Position numbers and translations under genes: made by a program
Shown: positions 38,192 through 48,670 of the stretch, in pieces
Position numbering within the stretch: the first letter of the stretch is position 1
Layout: the number at the start of each line of letters is the position of its first letter
Assembly (NCBI GenBank): GCA_002914805.1
Contig: JXTB01000793.1
Coordinates: forward strand, 21,711-85,710
Origin: Parasponia andersonii
Lineage: Eukaryota > Streptophyta > Magnoliopsida > Rosales > Cannabaceae
DNA length: 64,000 nucleotides
Direction of reading: 5' to 3'
The notes under the pieces: model-generated
The model's input: only the letters and a program-made list of their open reading frames with translations
The model's database searches: none
What the model was told of the DNA's origin: nothing

Positions 38192-38745
38192 TATTAGAGA
38201 ATAACTTCCCTAATAAACAAACAATAGTGAAAGCAATAAAATAAATACGAAAAATAATTCGTAAATAAATAAACAAGACATACACAAAATTAACGTGATT
38301 CACTAAATTGGCTATGTTCACAAAATTGTTATAAATTTTTATTATTTAGAGAAAATTTTTTTTACAAATATTTACACTTAACACTCTTAACTCACGTCTT
38401 AGACCTTGAATACACCGAAAAAAAAAAAAAAATTATCTGACTCACAAAAATAATCTCACTCTAATTTTACTCTCACAAGTGTTTCTCGCACTCTAAAATC
38501 ATCAAACATTAAAGAATAGTTCCTGTTCATAGCCAAGGCTCACCCGTTATTTGCCAAACTTTACCATATATATCACACGAGTACTGCACTGTTTACACAC
38601 AAAAACACGGTGCATTAATTGCACCAGGAGCTATGTCCTCTAATTATGCTGAAGCTGTGTCCATCGACTCCTATATAGATATATATATATATATATATAT
38701 ATTATTCAAGCATTAAATGCTTGGTAAAAAGGAAAGTCGTCAACA
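38192..38745 (-). repeat. 5' LTR of the copia element
   Basis: Pairs with 33723-34217. It ends GTCAACA on the plus strand; the opposite terminus has decayed (TATTAG instead of TGTTAG). It includes an AT microsatellite near 38676-38702. Confidence 0.85.
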
Positions 38746-39502
38746 TTTTCAACTAAGAATTAATAAGATAATATCAAATGCTAAAAAATGTACAATATAC
38801 ACAGGAACTGTGCTAAGTATATACACACCTTGCAATCTTGATCTTTCATTAGAATAAAAACGTCTCATACCTGTTACAGTGTCCAATCTTAGGCATCAGT
38901 CTTTAATTTTCTTCATAGGTGATGATCCTCTTTTTAAAATAGCTTAGTTAAATGAAAACTGAAGTTTGAAACTTTCTCCTTCGGATCGGAGTAACCATAA
39001 CCCAGAAACGTTAGAATTACTTTAGCAAAATTTATTAAGTATTTTATTTATTGAATACATTAATGAAAAAGAAAAAGTAAGATAGATTAGATGTGATCGT
39101 GGTTTTTAGTAGCTAAAAAAAAGAGTAAGTGTCAGATAAAAGTAAATTATAAGAGGAGGCGTAGTAGATGCACAGGTAATTGGTGGTAGAGTACACGCAT
39201 GTTGACGGTAATATGTCTTATCGATCACGATGCCTTTGATGCTCCTACAACCTCAGAGTCTGTAACACTTTTTGGCTCTCCTAAACAAATACATCTTTTT
39301 CCATTTTAATATTTTTTTATTAGACTGAGCAAGTCATGTTCACTGCCACTGCTTGGTCTGTATCCTGAGAACATCATTTATTGGCTATTTCAGAAACCAA
39401 CCAAATAAGTAACTCGTATCCAAAGGTATTGAGGATGCTGACTTGTCGCTTGGTAGTTGGTTAGTGTTTAAGGGTTAGCATGGTATAGTTTCTATAGATG
39501 AG

Positions 39503-39792
39503 CACGTGAAATGTGGTGGTGAAATTTTAGATATGGGTGATGGTGTAGATGACGGCTGTTTTGTTGAAAAAATGGAAGCAAGATTCCAAAAAGGAAAAGA
39601 AAATCCAAGCCCGCACTAAGGCACTCCCCGCACGTGATTCTTATTCTATGCGTTGTGCAATTTGATGCTCCTGAAATATCTTTGGGATCGGGAGGTCACG
39701 TGCAGACAGCATTACACACTTCATTTCTCACCTTCGAGTGGCCTCTAGTTTTTGCCATATTGTGAAATGGGATTTAGATAATTATACACGTG
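39503..39792. promoter_or_regulatory. Cluster of four CACGTG G-boxes
   Basis: CACGTG occurs at 39503-39508, 39631-39636, 39697-39702 and 39787-39792, that is 795-1084 bases before the terpene synthase ATG. G-boxes are bound by bHLH (MYC2, PIF) and bZIP factors. The motif is otherwise sparse in this AT-rich window. A regulatory role is inferred. Confidence 0.5.
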
Positions 39793-40424
39793 ATTTGATC
39801 AAACACATCAATTATCATATTCTATTTTCGCCGGTTCTACAATTCCCATTATATTATAGATAATTGTGATACAATAATCATGCCACGTAAGTATTATCGG
39901 TGTCACAACGTAAGTTTTACCGGCCGGTATGTCACTAGTAGCGTAACTCCTAGATAACTAGTTTGATCTGGCTTTAGATGGTCTACGACGGAGTTGCATG
40001 AGCCTGGTTGCGTCATGTACATTGGTGCTAAATGGTAGTTACTCTAAAAGGTCCCATTTTCATTTTTAATATCCAATGAAAGCGAATAATATACTAATAT
40101 ATGTATATATGTATGTTTAAGATGAGCTGGGATTGGATAGTAGAAGTTTCTTTATGTAGAATCCAGGTACTGGGACCGCTAGCTGCTAGTATCAGATCAA
40201 TTCATGCAAACCTCCAATTACTTAAAGACGATTTTCATAAATGAGATCCAACCATCGAACTTGGTTGTAATGTAATACTAACCTTTGTTTTTGCCAGCCT
40301 TTGCTTTTTGGCGGGACCCTTTAGTTAACAGTTTCTTTTTCACATNGAGTTGAAAATATGGGCCAGGCCGAACAGATCTGCCTGCGCCCTTCTCCTAAGG
40401 TAACGGCATGGTTTGGGGTCTAAT

Positions 40425-40575
40425 TTTCTTTAAGAGTATTTTTAAGAAATGTTTCTTTTTTTCATATCAATTTTTAAAAATGGTTATTTCTTACACATAT
40501 TTAATAGATAATAGTTTTATAAATTTATTTTGAGAAATGATTTTTTTTAGTTGATCTATTTTTTATGATATAGGA
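40425..40575 (+). repeat. Partial copy of dispersed repeat family B
   Basis: ATTTAATAGATAATAGTTTT..AGTTGATCTATTTTTTATGA aligns with about 15550-15650 in the same orientation. It forms the proximal upstream region of the terpene synthase. Confidence 0.6.
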
Positions 40576-40586
40576 GATCTATTGAA

Positions 40587-43376
40587 ATGCAAATGACAGG
40601 AGTGAGGCTGATTAGCTACTCTTCTATGCACTCGGCAGCTTTCTTAAAACGACCAGAACCATATTCATGGAAGAAGAAGCTTTTCACACGTTCTAATACT
40701 TCATTCATGTCCTGCAAATACCAGACTAGATCACCATTGTCAATGCAGTCATCAAAGCCAGAGACTCAACACCATGATTCTTTGCTCAAATCCCTGCTCC
40801 TTCAACATGGGGTAAGCATATACTTTGTTCTTAGAAACTATTGAAATTTCAGATGGTTTTTCGATGTAACGAGTTTCGGTTTCCAAAAGGATGAAGTAAA
40901 TGGATTTCGTTATCATTAGGTGGTGACTGATCATGATGATAGTTCGAGCACCAAAAGTACATCGGAAGAGCACTTCGTAAAGGTCCAAAAGGCCTTAAGA
41001 AAACCTTCTACTCAAAGGACCAAAATGAGACTGATTGACAGCATCCAACGGTTGGGTGTTGGTCATCATTTTGAAGAGATCAAACAAATCCTTGAAGGGT
41101 TCTCAGATTTGAACTCCAGCGAAGATAATCTATTTGACACTGCGCTCCGATTTCGGCTGCTGAGGCATAATGGCTTGCCAACTAGCTCAGGTGCACCAAA
41201 ACTATTCATCATTTGTAATTTTTGATGGTTCTTAATCAATTAATTGAACCTTTTAAACGATCTAAAAACTATGACTGAACAGACATACATGTCACATGTA
41301 GGGGTATTGATAACCATAGTGAATCTGCCATTTCAAACTACTTTTTTAAGAAAGATAAAACCAAAATGTAAGTCATGGCAACGGAGTCAGTGTTAACCTA
41401 ATGATGTATTTAAGTTAACAAGAATTCTAACAAGTACTATATATAACATGCATGCTTGATCTCTGAAAGGGTTCAAATATACTTGATAACTGTCAACAAT
41501 TTTAGACTGGTACAGTTATTCTAACTATATACGGAAATATTCTCTCTTTCTCTCTGCCCTCGAAGAAACAGAGAGATCACTCTGTTTATACTGCCCAAAC
41601 TTCCTATCGCAACTAATGGGGATGATCTCTGTTCGGATACATGTACATATACATACATACATACATATACATATACATTATTCATTTATCAACTCATGAA
41701 TGTTTTATACCATTTTTGATCTACCAGATGTTTTTGACCAGTTTATCAACAAGGAGGGAGAATTCAAGGAATCCTTGAGCCAAGACACATGTGGTATGCT
41801 TAGCTTGTATGAGGCATCCTACCTCGGAGCAAAAGGAGAAGACAAATTGCACAAAGCCATGGAATTCACAAGATCACATCTGAAACAATCAATGTCTTCT
41901 GTCTCCCCAGAGTTACAAACTCAAGTTGCCAAAGCCCTAGAGCTCCCTAGGCACTTAAGGATGGCAACATTAGAAGCTAGAAACTACATCGATGAATATA
42001 GCCAAGAAAGCAACCACAACTCAGCTCTTCTTGCATTAGCCAAGTTAGAATTTAACGAGCTTCAGTCCCTCCACAAAAGAGAATTGACTGAGATCATAAG
42101 GTAAGCTAACATTTGCACTGACAGTTGTTTTTTCAACCTTGTTAAATCTGTACATGCCTACAAAATAATGACAAATTTTTTTGCTAGGTGGTGGAAACAA
42201 TTGGGTCTTGTTGATAAACTTGGTTTTGGTAGAGATCGACCATGTGAATGCTTTTTATGGACAGTGGGGATACTCCCTGAGGCAAGCTATTCGAGCATCC
42301 GGGTTGAGCTCGCTAAAACAATATCTATCTTACTAGTCATTGACGATATCTACGACACTTATGGATCACTGGATGAACTTGTCTTGTTCAATGAGGCAAT
42401 TCGAAGGTTAATATACTTTCGTGTATGTACATGTTTGACAGCATATGACAGTTTGAACCACTTCAATGTGAACTAATTTTGCTACGTTTTTCTTCAGATG
42501 GGAACTTGGTGCAATGGACATGCTTCTTGAATACATGAAAATATGTTACATGGCACTATACAACACCACTAATGAAATTGGCTACAGAGTTCTGAAAGAG
42601 CATGGATGGTGCATAACCGAACACTTAAAGAGAACGGTACTATTTCATCTTCAAATTTCGAATCATAGGCTCAAAATGGCTCAGTTTAATGCTCGATCAA
42701 AATGATGAAAATTATTTTCCTTGTTGCAGTGGATAGACATCTTTGAAGCTTTTCTTACTGAAGCAGAATGGTTTAATAAAAAACACACCCCAACTCTAGA
42801 GCCATATTTGACAAATGGGGTGACCAGTGGAGGATCATATATGGCCTTAGTGCACTCATTTTTCCTCATAGGCCATGATCTTACAGACGAAACTATTTCA
42901 TTGATGCAGCCATATCCTGAGCTCTTCTCTTGCTCTGGGAAAATTCTTAGGCTTTGGGACGATTTGGGAACTGCCAAGGTACACATACAAGTTAGTTATA
43001 ATTTAAACAAACAAAAAAGGTTTCTGAAAAACATCAGAACCGAAAAAAAAAAAAAACATTTGTGCATACAAGATTGTTCCAAAACTTGATTTTTTTTTAG
43101 GAGGAACAAGAGAGAGGAGATGTTGCATCAAGCATAGAATGCTACATGAGAGAGAAGAATATTGAGTTCGAGGACGAGGCCAGAAAACACATAAGGGAAC
43201 TGATAAGAAGCTTATGGATGGAGCTAAATGGAGAGTTGAGGGCTTCTAGTGCATTGCCTCGGTCGATTACCAAAGCCTGCATTGACCTTGCTAGAACTGC
43301 TCAAGTCATCTATGATCAAAGCTTTTTCAATGTAGAAGATCACGTACAATCTTTGTTCTTTCGACCTTATAACTGA
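40587..43376 (+). CDS. Terpene synthase, TPS-g type, intact, 7 exons
   Basis: A class I terpene synthase that ionises a prenyl diphosphate with Mg2+, probably in plastids. Exons 40587-40811, 40920-41190, 41728-42100, 42188-42406, 42498-42636, 42730-42978 and 43101-43376 have GT..AG borders and join in frame to 583 residues. Seven exons is the standard TPS-a/b/g layout. Motifs: RDR (305-307), DDIYD (342-346) and the second metal site DDLGTAKEE (486-494). The N-terminal RRx8W motif of cyclising monoterpene synthases is absent (QHHDSLLKSLLLQHG occurs instead), which is the TPS-g hallmark. This group usually makes acyclic alcohols such as linalool or nerolidol, so that is the inferred product class. 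The Ser/Lys-rich first 45 residues look like a transit peptide. The ATG at 40593 is an alternative start. Confidence 0.93.
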
Positions 43377-43570
43377 TATTTTTGAAATCAAAAGCATAAG
43401 GGTGTATAACTACATATAATCATGGTGGTGTAATGACTTCTATTTCATAAAGATTTCCCTTCGTTTAAGGCCTCATATGTACGAAAAACTGATTCATATT
43501 TGCACATTTCGGGTGAAAAGGGAACAAAAATTCAGATTTGAGAAACTAATAACAACTTGTAATATATACA
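43377..43570. other. 3' flank of the terpene synthase
   Basis: Downstream sequence without a clear canonical AATAAA; nothing else recognised. Confidence 0.4.
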
Positions 43571-43842
43571 GGTTGCCAATCCAATAGGTATTTTTTTTTT
43601 AGCCGTTGAATATCACTATCTAATGATGATCCAATAATGATCCAATAGTTATAATAAAGTGCATGAAAAGACGTGTATCATTAATATTTTTTCTCTCTTA
43701 TTTTTTACAATAAAAAAATATACATACTATATTTTCATTGACTAAATTAATACTTATATATAAGTAAAAAAAAAAATACCTATTTTCATTGATTAAATTA
43801 ATTCCTATGTATAGGTAAAAAAAAAATACCTATTGGGTGCCC
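43571..43842. mobile_element. MITE with terminal inverted repeats, 272 bp
   Basis: The left end GGTTGCCAATCCAATAGGTA plus a T-run pairs with the right end A-run plus TACCTATTGGGTGCCC. The body has two copies of ATTTTCATTGA-TAAATTAAT. It is flanked by TATATA DNA on both sides, consistent with insertion into TA-rich sequence. A partial relative is at 8805-8975. Confidence 0.75.
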
Positions 43843-44547
43843 ATATATATATATATATATTATGAAGTAGAGAATAATTTGAACAGGGGACTTATATTAG
43901 CTTGACGGGTTCAAAGTTTCGAATAATTAATTGATTTCAGACAAAGAATCTGAAAGAGCAGATAGCCGAGAATATTTTGTTTGCGTATGGTCTCCTTGAA
44001 TTGTTGAGAAAAATCTCATATCTACTAACGTTTTGCAGGAATTATCGACAAAAGCGCATATCATGAATAAATATTATGGTTGAATGAAATTATTTACGTC
44101 TACCTCCTCACGATATACAAAAGATACAAACTTACATACCCACACCAATATGCATGCCTCTTGAGTCTTGAGCCTCACTTTACATCTTCTGGCTCTCAAG
44201 TAATCTGCCGATCAACTCGTTTCAACTCTCATAGTTAGCCTAGATCCGATATTTATAAAACTAGCACTAAGACTTCTCCTTTATCAAAAATTGGAAATTA
44301 TTCAAATTTATTCGGACTCGTATAATAACTCACATAAAAAAAGAATTAACAAGTTAATAATAAGGGTCAATTAAAAATTGTGCATTTTTTTTTTAAGACT
44401 TAATGCTACGTTTTTGGCAACTACATTTCCTTACTGAAATTGTAACATAAAGTTTCATTTTCAGAATTTTGAAACATAAACTATTTTTAAACTAATTTTG
44501 AATTAATAGAAAGTTTACCGCATCGCCTACCTACTACTCAGCTACCA
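43843..44547. other. Intergenic DNA
   Basis: No gene, RNA or element end recognised. Confidence 0.4.
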
Positions 44548-44640
44548 TCGAGCTCTAATTTGGATGGCGAGAGTGCTCGTTTCTCTTCCAAAAAGTCTTG
44601 AGTTCAAGTCGCCACTGCCACAATAATCTAAGTATAAGGG
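44548..44640 (+). mobile_element. tRNA-derived SINE-like sequence
   Basis: GAGCTCTAATTTGGATGGCG resembles a Pol III A box. The following GAGAGTGCTCG..CTTCCAAAAAGTCTTGAGTT and TTCAAGTCGCC match the B-box half of common plant SINEs. The A/B spacing is normal; no tail or duplication was resolved. Confidence 0.5.
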
Positions 44641-44787
44641 CAATCTCAGAACGTCTAGGCATAAGGGCAATCTACTTCTTGAGGGATACATGCAGCACAA
44701 GAACCTAGTTGAGTTTTCAAATCGCTGTCTTCGAAATTCTGAGCCAGCTGTTTTGATACCGAATTTGTCTTATAGTCTAGTCGTTGG

Positions 44788-44914
44788 TTGACTGTTGTAA
44801 ATCTCATGATGCGGAATATGGAGGCATTTCGAACGGACCAGATGATGCGGTTGATGTCTACCACACGTACTATGGTGTAGCTGGTATTCCATTTCTGCAT
44901 CCGTGCTTTTTTTA
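44788..44914 (+). pseudogene. Fragment of Rab geranylgeranyltransferase beta subunit gene
   Basis: One frame reads [20 protein letters not shown] followed by GVAG, closely matching the C-terminal zinc/substrate region of plant RabGGTase beta (a canonical [26 protein letters not shown]-like block). That enzyme prenylates Rab GTPases. Upstream and downstream the frame meets stops (TAG near 44777 and 44912), and the rest of the about 310-residue protein is absent. It is a single-exon-sized relic next to a SINE-like element. Confidence 0.6.
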
Positions 44915-45430
44915 GCTCCTTTCTCTTTTGATGCAACAAACTTAGTCGTGTGACTCAAATTTAATAATACATGCCTGATTCAAGTTTCTGCTTTTAAATT
45001 TTACCTTTTTTGTATTCTTATCTAATGCATCAAGGGGTACTAGGACGAGGACCTCCTTATCAATAACATCTACAGATTAAGAAAAGATAGTGCATATATG
45101 ACCTTTTGTCTCTGCAATCTGCATAACATTTAACTAGTTGTTCATGTGTTAGTTTGATGAAGGACTATCGCTTTCTTTAATATCCAGGATTGAAAGTCAT
45201 ATAGTATGTGCTAATATGTGATAAAATGCCAATCATCTAGATATAGTACAAGAAAGAAGAGAGTTAGAGGACAGTTCTTTGGGCTTACCTGGCAGTTGTA
45301 AAGGTGTCATTTTAAGTCGAAATAATTTGGAAGGGTCATTAGGGAAAAAAAAAAAAAAGAAGGAAAAAAAAGGCAGTCTTCTTAATGTTTTTACGAAATA
45401 ACCATCGTCGTGAGGAAGAAATCTCTATTT
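44915..45430. other. Intergenic DNA
   Basis: No gene recognised; includes an A/G-rich stretch at 45340-45372. Confidence 0.4.
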
Positions 45431-45439
45431 TCTGTGTCT

Positions 45440-45850
45440 TTTTTTTTTTTTTTAAAGTAAAAAACCTTTTATTCAAACCAAGTACTCCAAAACTGACAAC
45501 AAGATAAACAAATTACAAGAATTACCCCAGCCTACATATCAGGAATAACAAAAATATAACTTAGCTGACAAGAGGTCCACCTTATTTCCACCGCGTAGAA
45601 TATATTAAGTAGTGACAAGTACCACAATTAGTAGAATATTAATATGTGAAAAACTATCTAGATGGACAAAAAAAATTGGACATTAATATTTAAGTTGAAA
45701 AAAAGAGGATAAAACTCCACAAAAAGCCACCATTGATATCTATCCATCTTCAAATTCTCTAGATGGAGATGCACTTCTGAAGCCATACCCAAACACTCCA
45801 TCTTGTCCTCTCAAAAATAAGCACATGTATCTATTTGATTACGTGGATTA
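45440..45850 (-). mobile_element. Possible 3' end of a LINE
   Basis: On the minus strand the segment ends GGTTTGAATAAAAGGTTTTT followed by TACTTT and an A-tract (45440-45455), like the poly(A) end of plant L1 elements. The preceding sequence (TCTTGTTGTCAGTTTTGGAG) also has the style of their 3'UTR. The coding part is too decayed to confirm. Confidence 0.45.
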
Positions 45851-46254
45851 TGATGGACTCTTTGTTCACGAACTACTGTTAGTAAACTTGAGAGTAAAAT
45901 AAAAGTCAATAACCGAGAACATAAGCCCACCCAAACATGCATGTTCAACAAGCCAATCCATTTCTCCCTATCCAAGAGGTGGAGTTAGAGGTTTACTAAT
46001 CCCATTTTAGTAGTAAAATTAGTACTTATCTTTTTTTAATATCTACTTGATGGGCTATACGTGGAGCTGAAAATATGGGCCATCCAGCCCGAGCCCGGGT
46101 CAGGATAAAAGGCGGACCGGGCTAAAAGGTTTACATCAAGCCCAATTCGGCACTAGAGCCCGCTTGGCCAAAAGAACGGACCGGAGTAGATAAATCCACT
46201 TTTTCAATAAAAAATTATTTTATCATTAAAAAAGGACTTTTTAACTATATGGCT
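45851..46254. other. Intergenic DNA with an eroded hAT-like end
   Basis: 46063-46200 (GGAGCTGAAAATATGGGCC followed by many CGGGC/GGACC motifs) resembles the end of the MITE at 16325, but no partner end was found. Confidence 0.45.
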
Positions 46255-46400
46255 CCAATTTTTTATCATAATTTGCAAAATGGTTGTTTTTCAAATATTT
46301 TAAAAAAATGACCGAATTTTGAGAATTATTTCAAAAATAACCAATTTTTATATTTAGTATATCAAAATATTTAATTTATTTTTTGAAAATTGATTTTGTT
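46255..46400 (-). repeat. Inverted copy of dispersed repeat family B
   Basis: AAATGACCGAATTTTGAGAA..TATTTAGTATATCAAAA is the reverse complement, with a few changes, of 15690-15770. Confidence 0.65.
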
Positions 46401-46775
46401 AAAAATTGAATTATTTTCCCAAAAAAATTATTTACTTTTATATAAATTGATTTAAACTTCAGTATTAGTTTATTCAAAAAAAAAAAAAACTTCGATATTA
46501 GTTATATGTTTTATTGAAAATCAAGATAAAGAGCAACAATAAACTTCTTGAGAGAAGAAGTAATTTCGTATTGCCCTTTTATCTTTATTAATTATTATTT
46601 TTTTAATAATTTTTTTTCCTTTCCTTTAATATATTCATACTTAAGTTATTTAGTTGAGTAATATTTTTCTAAACATTTTTCTCAGTCTTTTTAAAAGTAT
46701 TATTATAGAAGAAAAAGAAAAAAAAATAATGCTGATTATTCTAAATTGAAATATATTAAATACTATTAGTATAGA

Positions 46776-46848
46776 AACGGACGTAGCCAAGTGGATCAAG
46801 GCAATGGATTGTGAATCCATCGTGTGTGCAGGTTCAACTATTCTTTAT
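46776..46848 (+). pseudogene. trnH-GUG: Plastid-derived tRNA-His(GUG) pseudogene
   Basis: ACGTAGCCAAGTGGATCAAG and the anticodon arm TGGATTGTGAATCCA (anticodon GTG) match plastid trnH-GUG, in which GUG decodes His. The D and anticodon arms are nearly intact. The T arm (GCAGGTTCAACTATTC) and acceptor stem are ruined, so no functional tRNA is expected. Confidence 0.85.
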
Positions 46849-47064
46849 TTTTTTCAATAAATGATTGGCTAACAAATGATTTTTCTTCTTCGTGAATGTG
46901 CCATGATAAATTACTTCTTTTTTAATTATATAAACGAATAAGAAATTCTATTTCTCTCCTATATACTATGGTGACGAAGAATTAAATTATCACTATATTT
47001 ATTCATTTTTTCTAGTTCTTTTGCCACAGATAGGATAACCCAAGAGGTTTAGAATTTTTTTTTC

Positions 47065-47462
47065 TTTCGGCCAATTGGGGGTCTTCCCTTCAACACCCTA
47101 GAGGGATGATCTACAGGGATCATAACTACTCTTTTTACTTCGAGATGCTTATCTAACTAATATTTAAATATGGCTTTATCTAGGTATTTTTGGTTCACCC
47201 TAATATTTCTCAAATGTTCAATTGTTACTGAGCAGTTTTTGAATATCAAACGGACCTCTCCCCAACAAGTAATATTGAAGTGGTCGATTTCTCATCTTTT
47301 GCAATCAGTTTCACTACAACATTTGTTGTTCTAGCTAGTTGTCTATCCTTTCCAAGTGTGATTTCTACATTATGTAAGGCCGTGCCTAAGGGCATATTTG
47401 TTGGAGTAGATTCTTCTTTTTGATCAATTAAACTTCCTTCCCACACTGTACAAGCTTCTGAT
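47065..47462 (-). pseudogene. rpl2: Plastid rpl2 (uL2c) exon 2 and intron end, copy 1
   Basis: Minus-strand translation gives [20 protein letters not shown], then KLIAKDEKS. After one frameshift it gives [10 protein letters not shown] and later PVDHPS..GRPPIGRKK, matching the second exon of chloroplast ribosomal protein L2. The segment before MPLGT ([12 protein letters not shown]) corresponds to the end of the rpl2 intron. It is broken by the frameshift and a stop. Confidence 0.85.
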
Positions 47463-47476
47463 GTTACACAATAGTT

Positions 47477-47880
47477 TTTTTCTTTCGACTAATTAGGGTC
47501 TTCCCTTCACCACTCTATGGGGATAGTCTACAGGGATCATAACTACTTTTTTTACTTCAAGACGTTTATCTAGCTAATATTTAGATCTGGTTCTACCTAG
47601 ACATTTTTGGTTTACTCCAATATTTCTCAAATATTCAATTGTCGTTGAGTAGCTTTTGGATATCAAACAGACCTCTCTCTAAAAGGTAATGTTAAAGTGG
47701 TCGATTTCTCATCTTTTGCAATCAGTTTTGTTACAACACCTGTTGTTCTAACTAGTTGTTCACCCTTTCCAAGTGTAATTTCTACGTTATGTAAGGCCGT
47801 GCCCAAGGACATATTGGTTGAAGTAGATTTTTCTTTTTGATCAATTAAAATTCCTTCCCATACTACAAGCTTCCTCTAAA
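47477..47880 (-). pseudogene. rpl2: Plastid rpl2 exon 2 and intron end, copy 2
   Basis: The same stretch as 47065-47462 in the same orientation, with independent substitutions (for example TCTATGGGGATAGTCTACAG versus CTAGAGGGATGATCTACAGG). It continues slightly further into the intron-side sequence. Confidence 0.8.
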
Positions 47881-47897
47881 GTAATGATTCTCTAGAT

Positions 47898-48158
47898 ATG
47901 GATGATGATATCTATACATATGGATCGTCTACATACCATAAATTGATCTTTCTAGGCCACCAAAGTCTACAATCTGCTTTGTCTATAAACAAAGATGCTA
48001 TACGCAATGCAACTATCAATCTCACAAATAGTTTGATCCTTGCTCAGTATGTACTAACGGCATGCTTAACACATGCCAATGACAAACAGGTGAGTAACTC
48101 AATCCTTTTAGTAAAAGATTGGTGGTTTTTCTTCTTCTTCTTTTTTTTTCCCCCCTAA
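47898..48158 (+). other. Unidentified short open frame next to the NUPT
   Basis: An 86-codon frame starting MDDDIYTYG and containing LQSALSINKDAIRNATINLT, then ILAQYVLTACLTHANDK. A possible splice donor, CAAACAG|GTGAGT, lies at about 48087. The first bases may still be plastid intron sequence. I do not recognise the rest; it could be a captured exon. The last residues run into a T/C tract. Confidence 0.25.
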
Positions 48159-48670
48159 AAAAAAGCCAAAAACTACTAATTTCCGATTAGTCTAATGGTG
48201 ATACCTATATATTTTTCCACTTGTGTGAAACCTACGTATTTATTCAAGTAGGCTAAGCTTGAAATGAAAGTTGAATACACTAGTACATGCAATTAGGCTG
48301 AATGGCAAGTTTGGAAAGTGATTACATTCATAAAAGTTTTTCCGGAGAAAACTTTAATCATACTAATATCATGTCCTTTTTCTTTCTAGAACCGCTATCT
48401 ATGAACGAAATAGTAGTGTTGTAAGATGAACAACTTGAATCGAAACTCCAACAAAGAGGAATTATGGCAGATGTTCTTCTTTTACACTTTATATTAACAA
48501 ATATTTATTTGTCGTTTTTTTTATAGCTAAATGACCAAGTTAATGTATTTTTAAAGAAGAAACTACACCACATATTTCCTTTCTAAGTTATATGTTAGTG
48601 AATACCTCTTTTCTATTTTATTTACAATTATATTCCTTTTTAATTTTCAATGATAACAGTTTACTATTAT
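48159..48670. other. Intergenic DNA
   Basis: No feature recognised. Confidence 0.4.

Larger units (their letters stand above)
33723..38745 (-). mobile_element. Decayed Ty1/copia retrotransposon with both LTRs
   Basis: The LTRs at 33723-34217 and 38192-38745 are clearly similar but diverged, with many indels. The flanks TTATC (33718-33722) and TTTTC (38746-38750) are a 5-bp duplication with one mismatch. The minus strand carries gag, zinc knuckle, integrase, reverse transcriptase and RNase H in the copia order (IN before RT). A primer-binding-like ATTGGCACCAAAG follows the 5' LTR at about 38178-38190. Stops and frameshifts break every domain, so it cannot move. Confidence 0.9.
38751..40586. 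other. Intergenic/upstream region of the terpene synthase
   Basis: No gene seen. It contains the four G-boxes listed separately and, at 40346-40400, a hAT-like end (GAGTTGAAAATATGGGCC) next to the single unresolved base. 40425-40575 is a copy of repeat family B ending within about 15 bases of the terpene synthase ATG. Confidence 0.5.
46776..47890. other. Nuclear plastid DNA insert (NUPT): trnH-rpl2 region
   Basis: A chloroplast trnH-GUG copy in plus orientation is followed by rpl2 sequence in minus orientation. That is the gene order at the IRa/LSC junction of a typical land-plant plastome. The rpl2 part is present twice in tandem. Substitutions and frameshifts show an old nuclear insert rather than assembly contamination. 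Confidence 0.85.

Noticed and set aside
44655..44939. 94-codon minus-strand frame
   Set aside because: The plus strand of the same segment carries the recognisable RabGGTase beta fragment.
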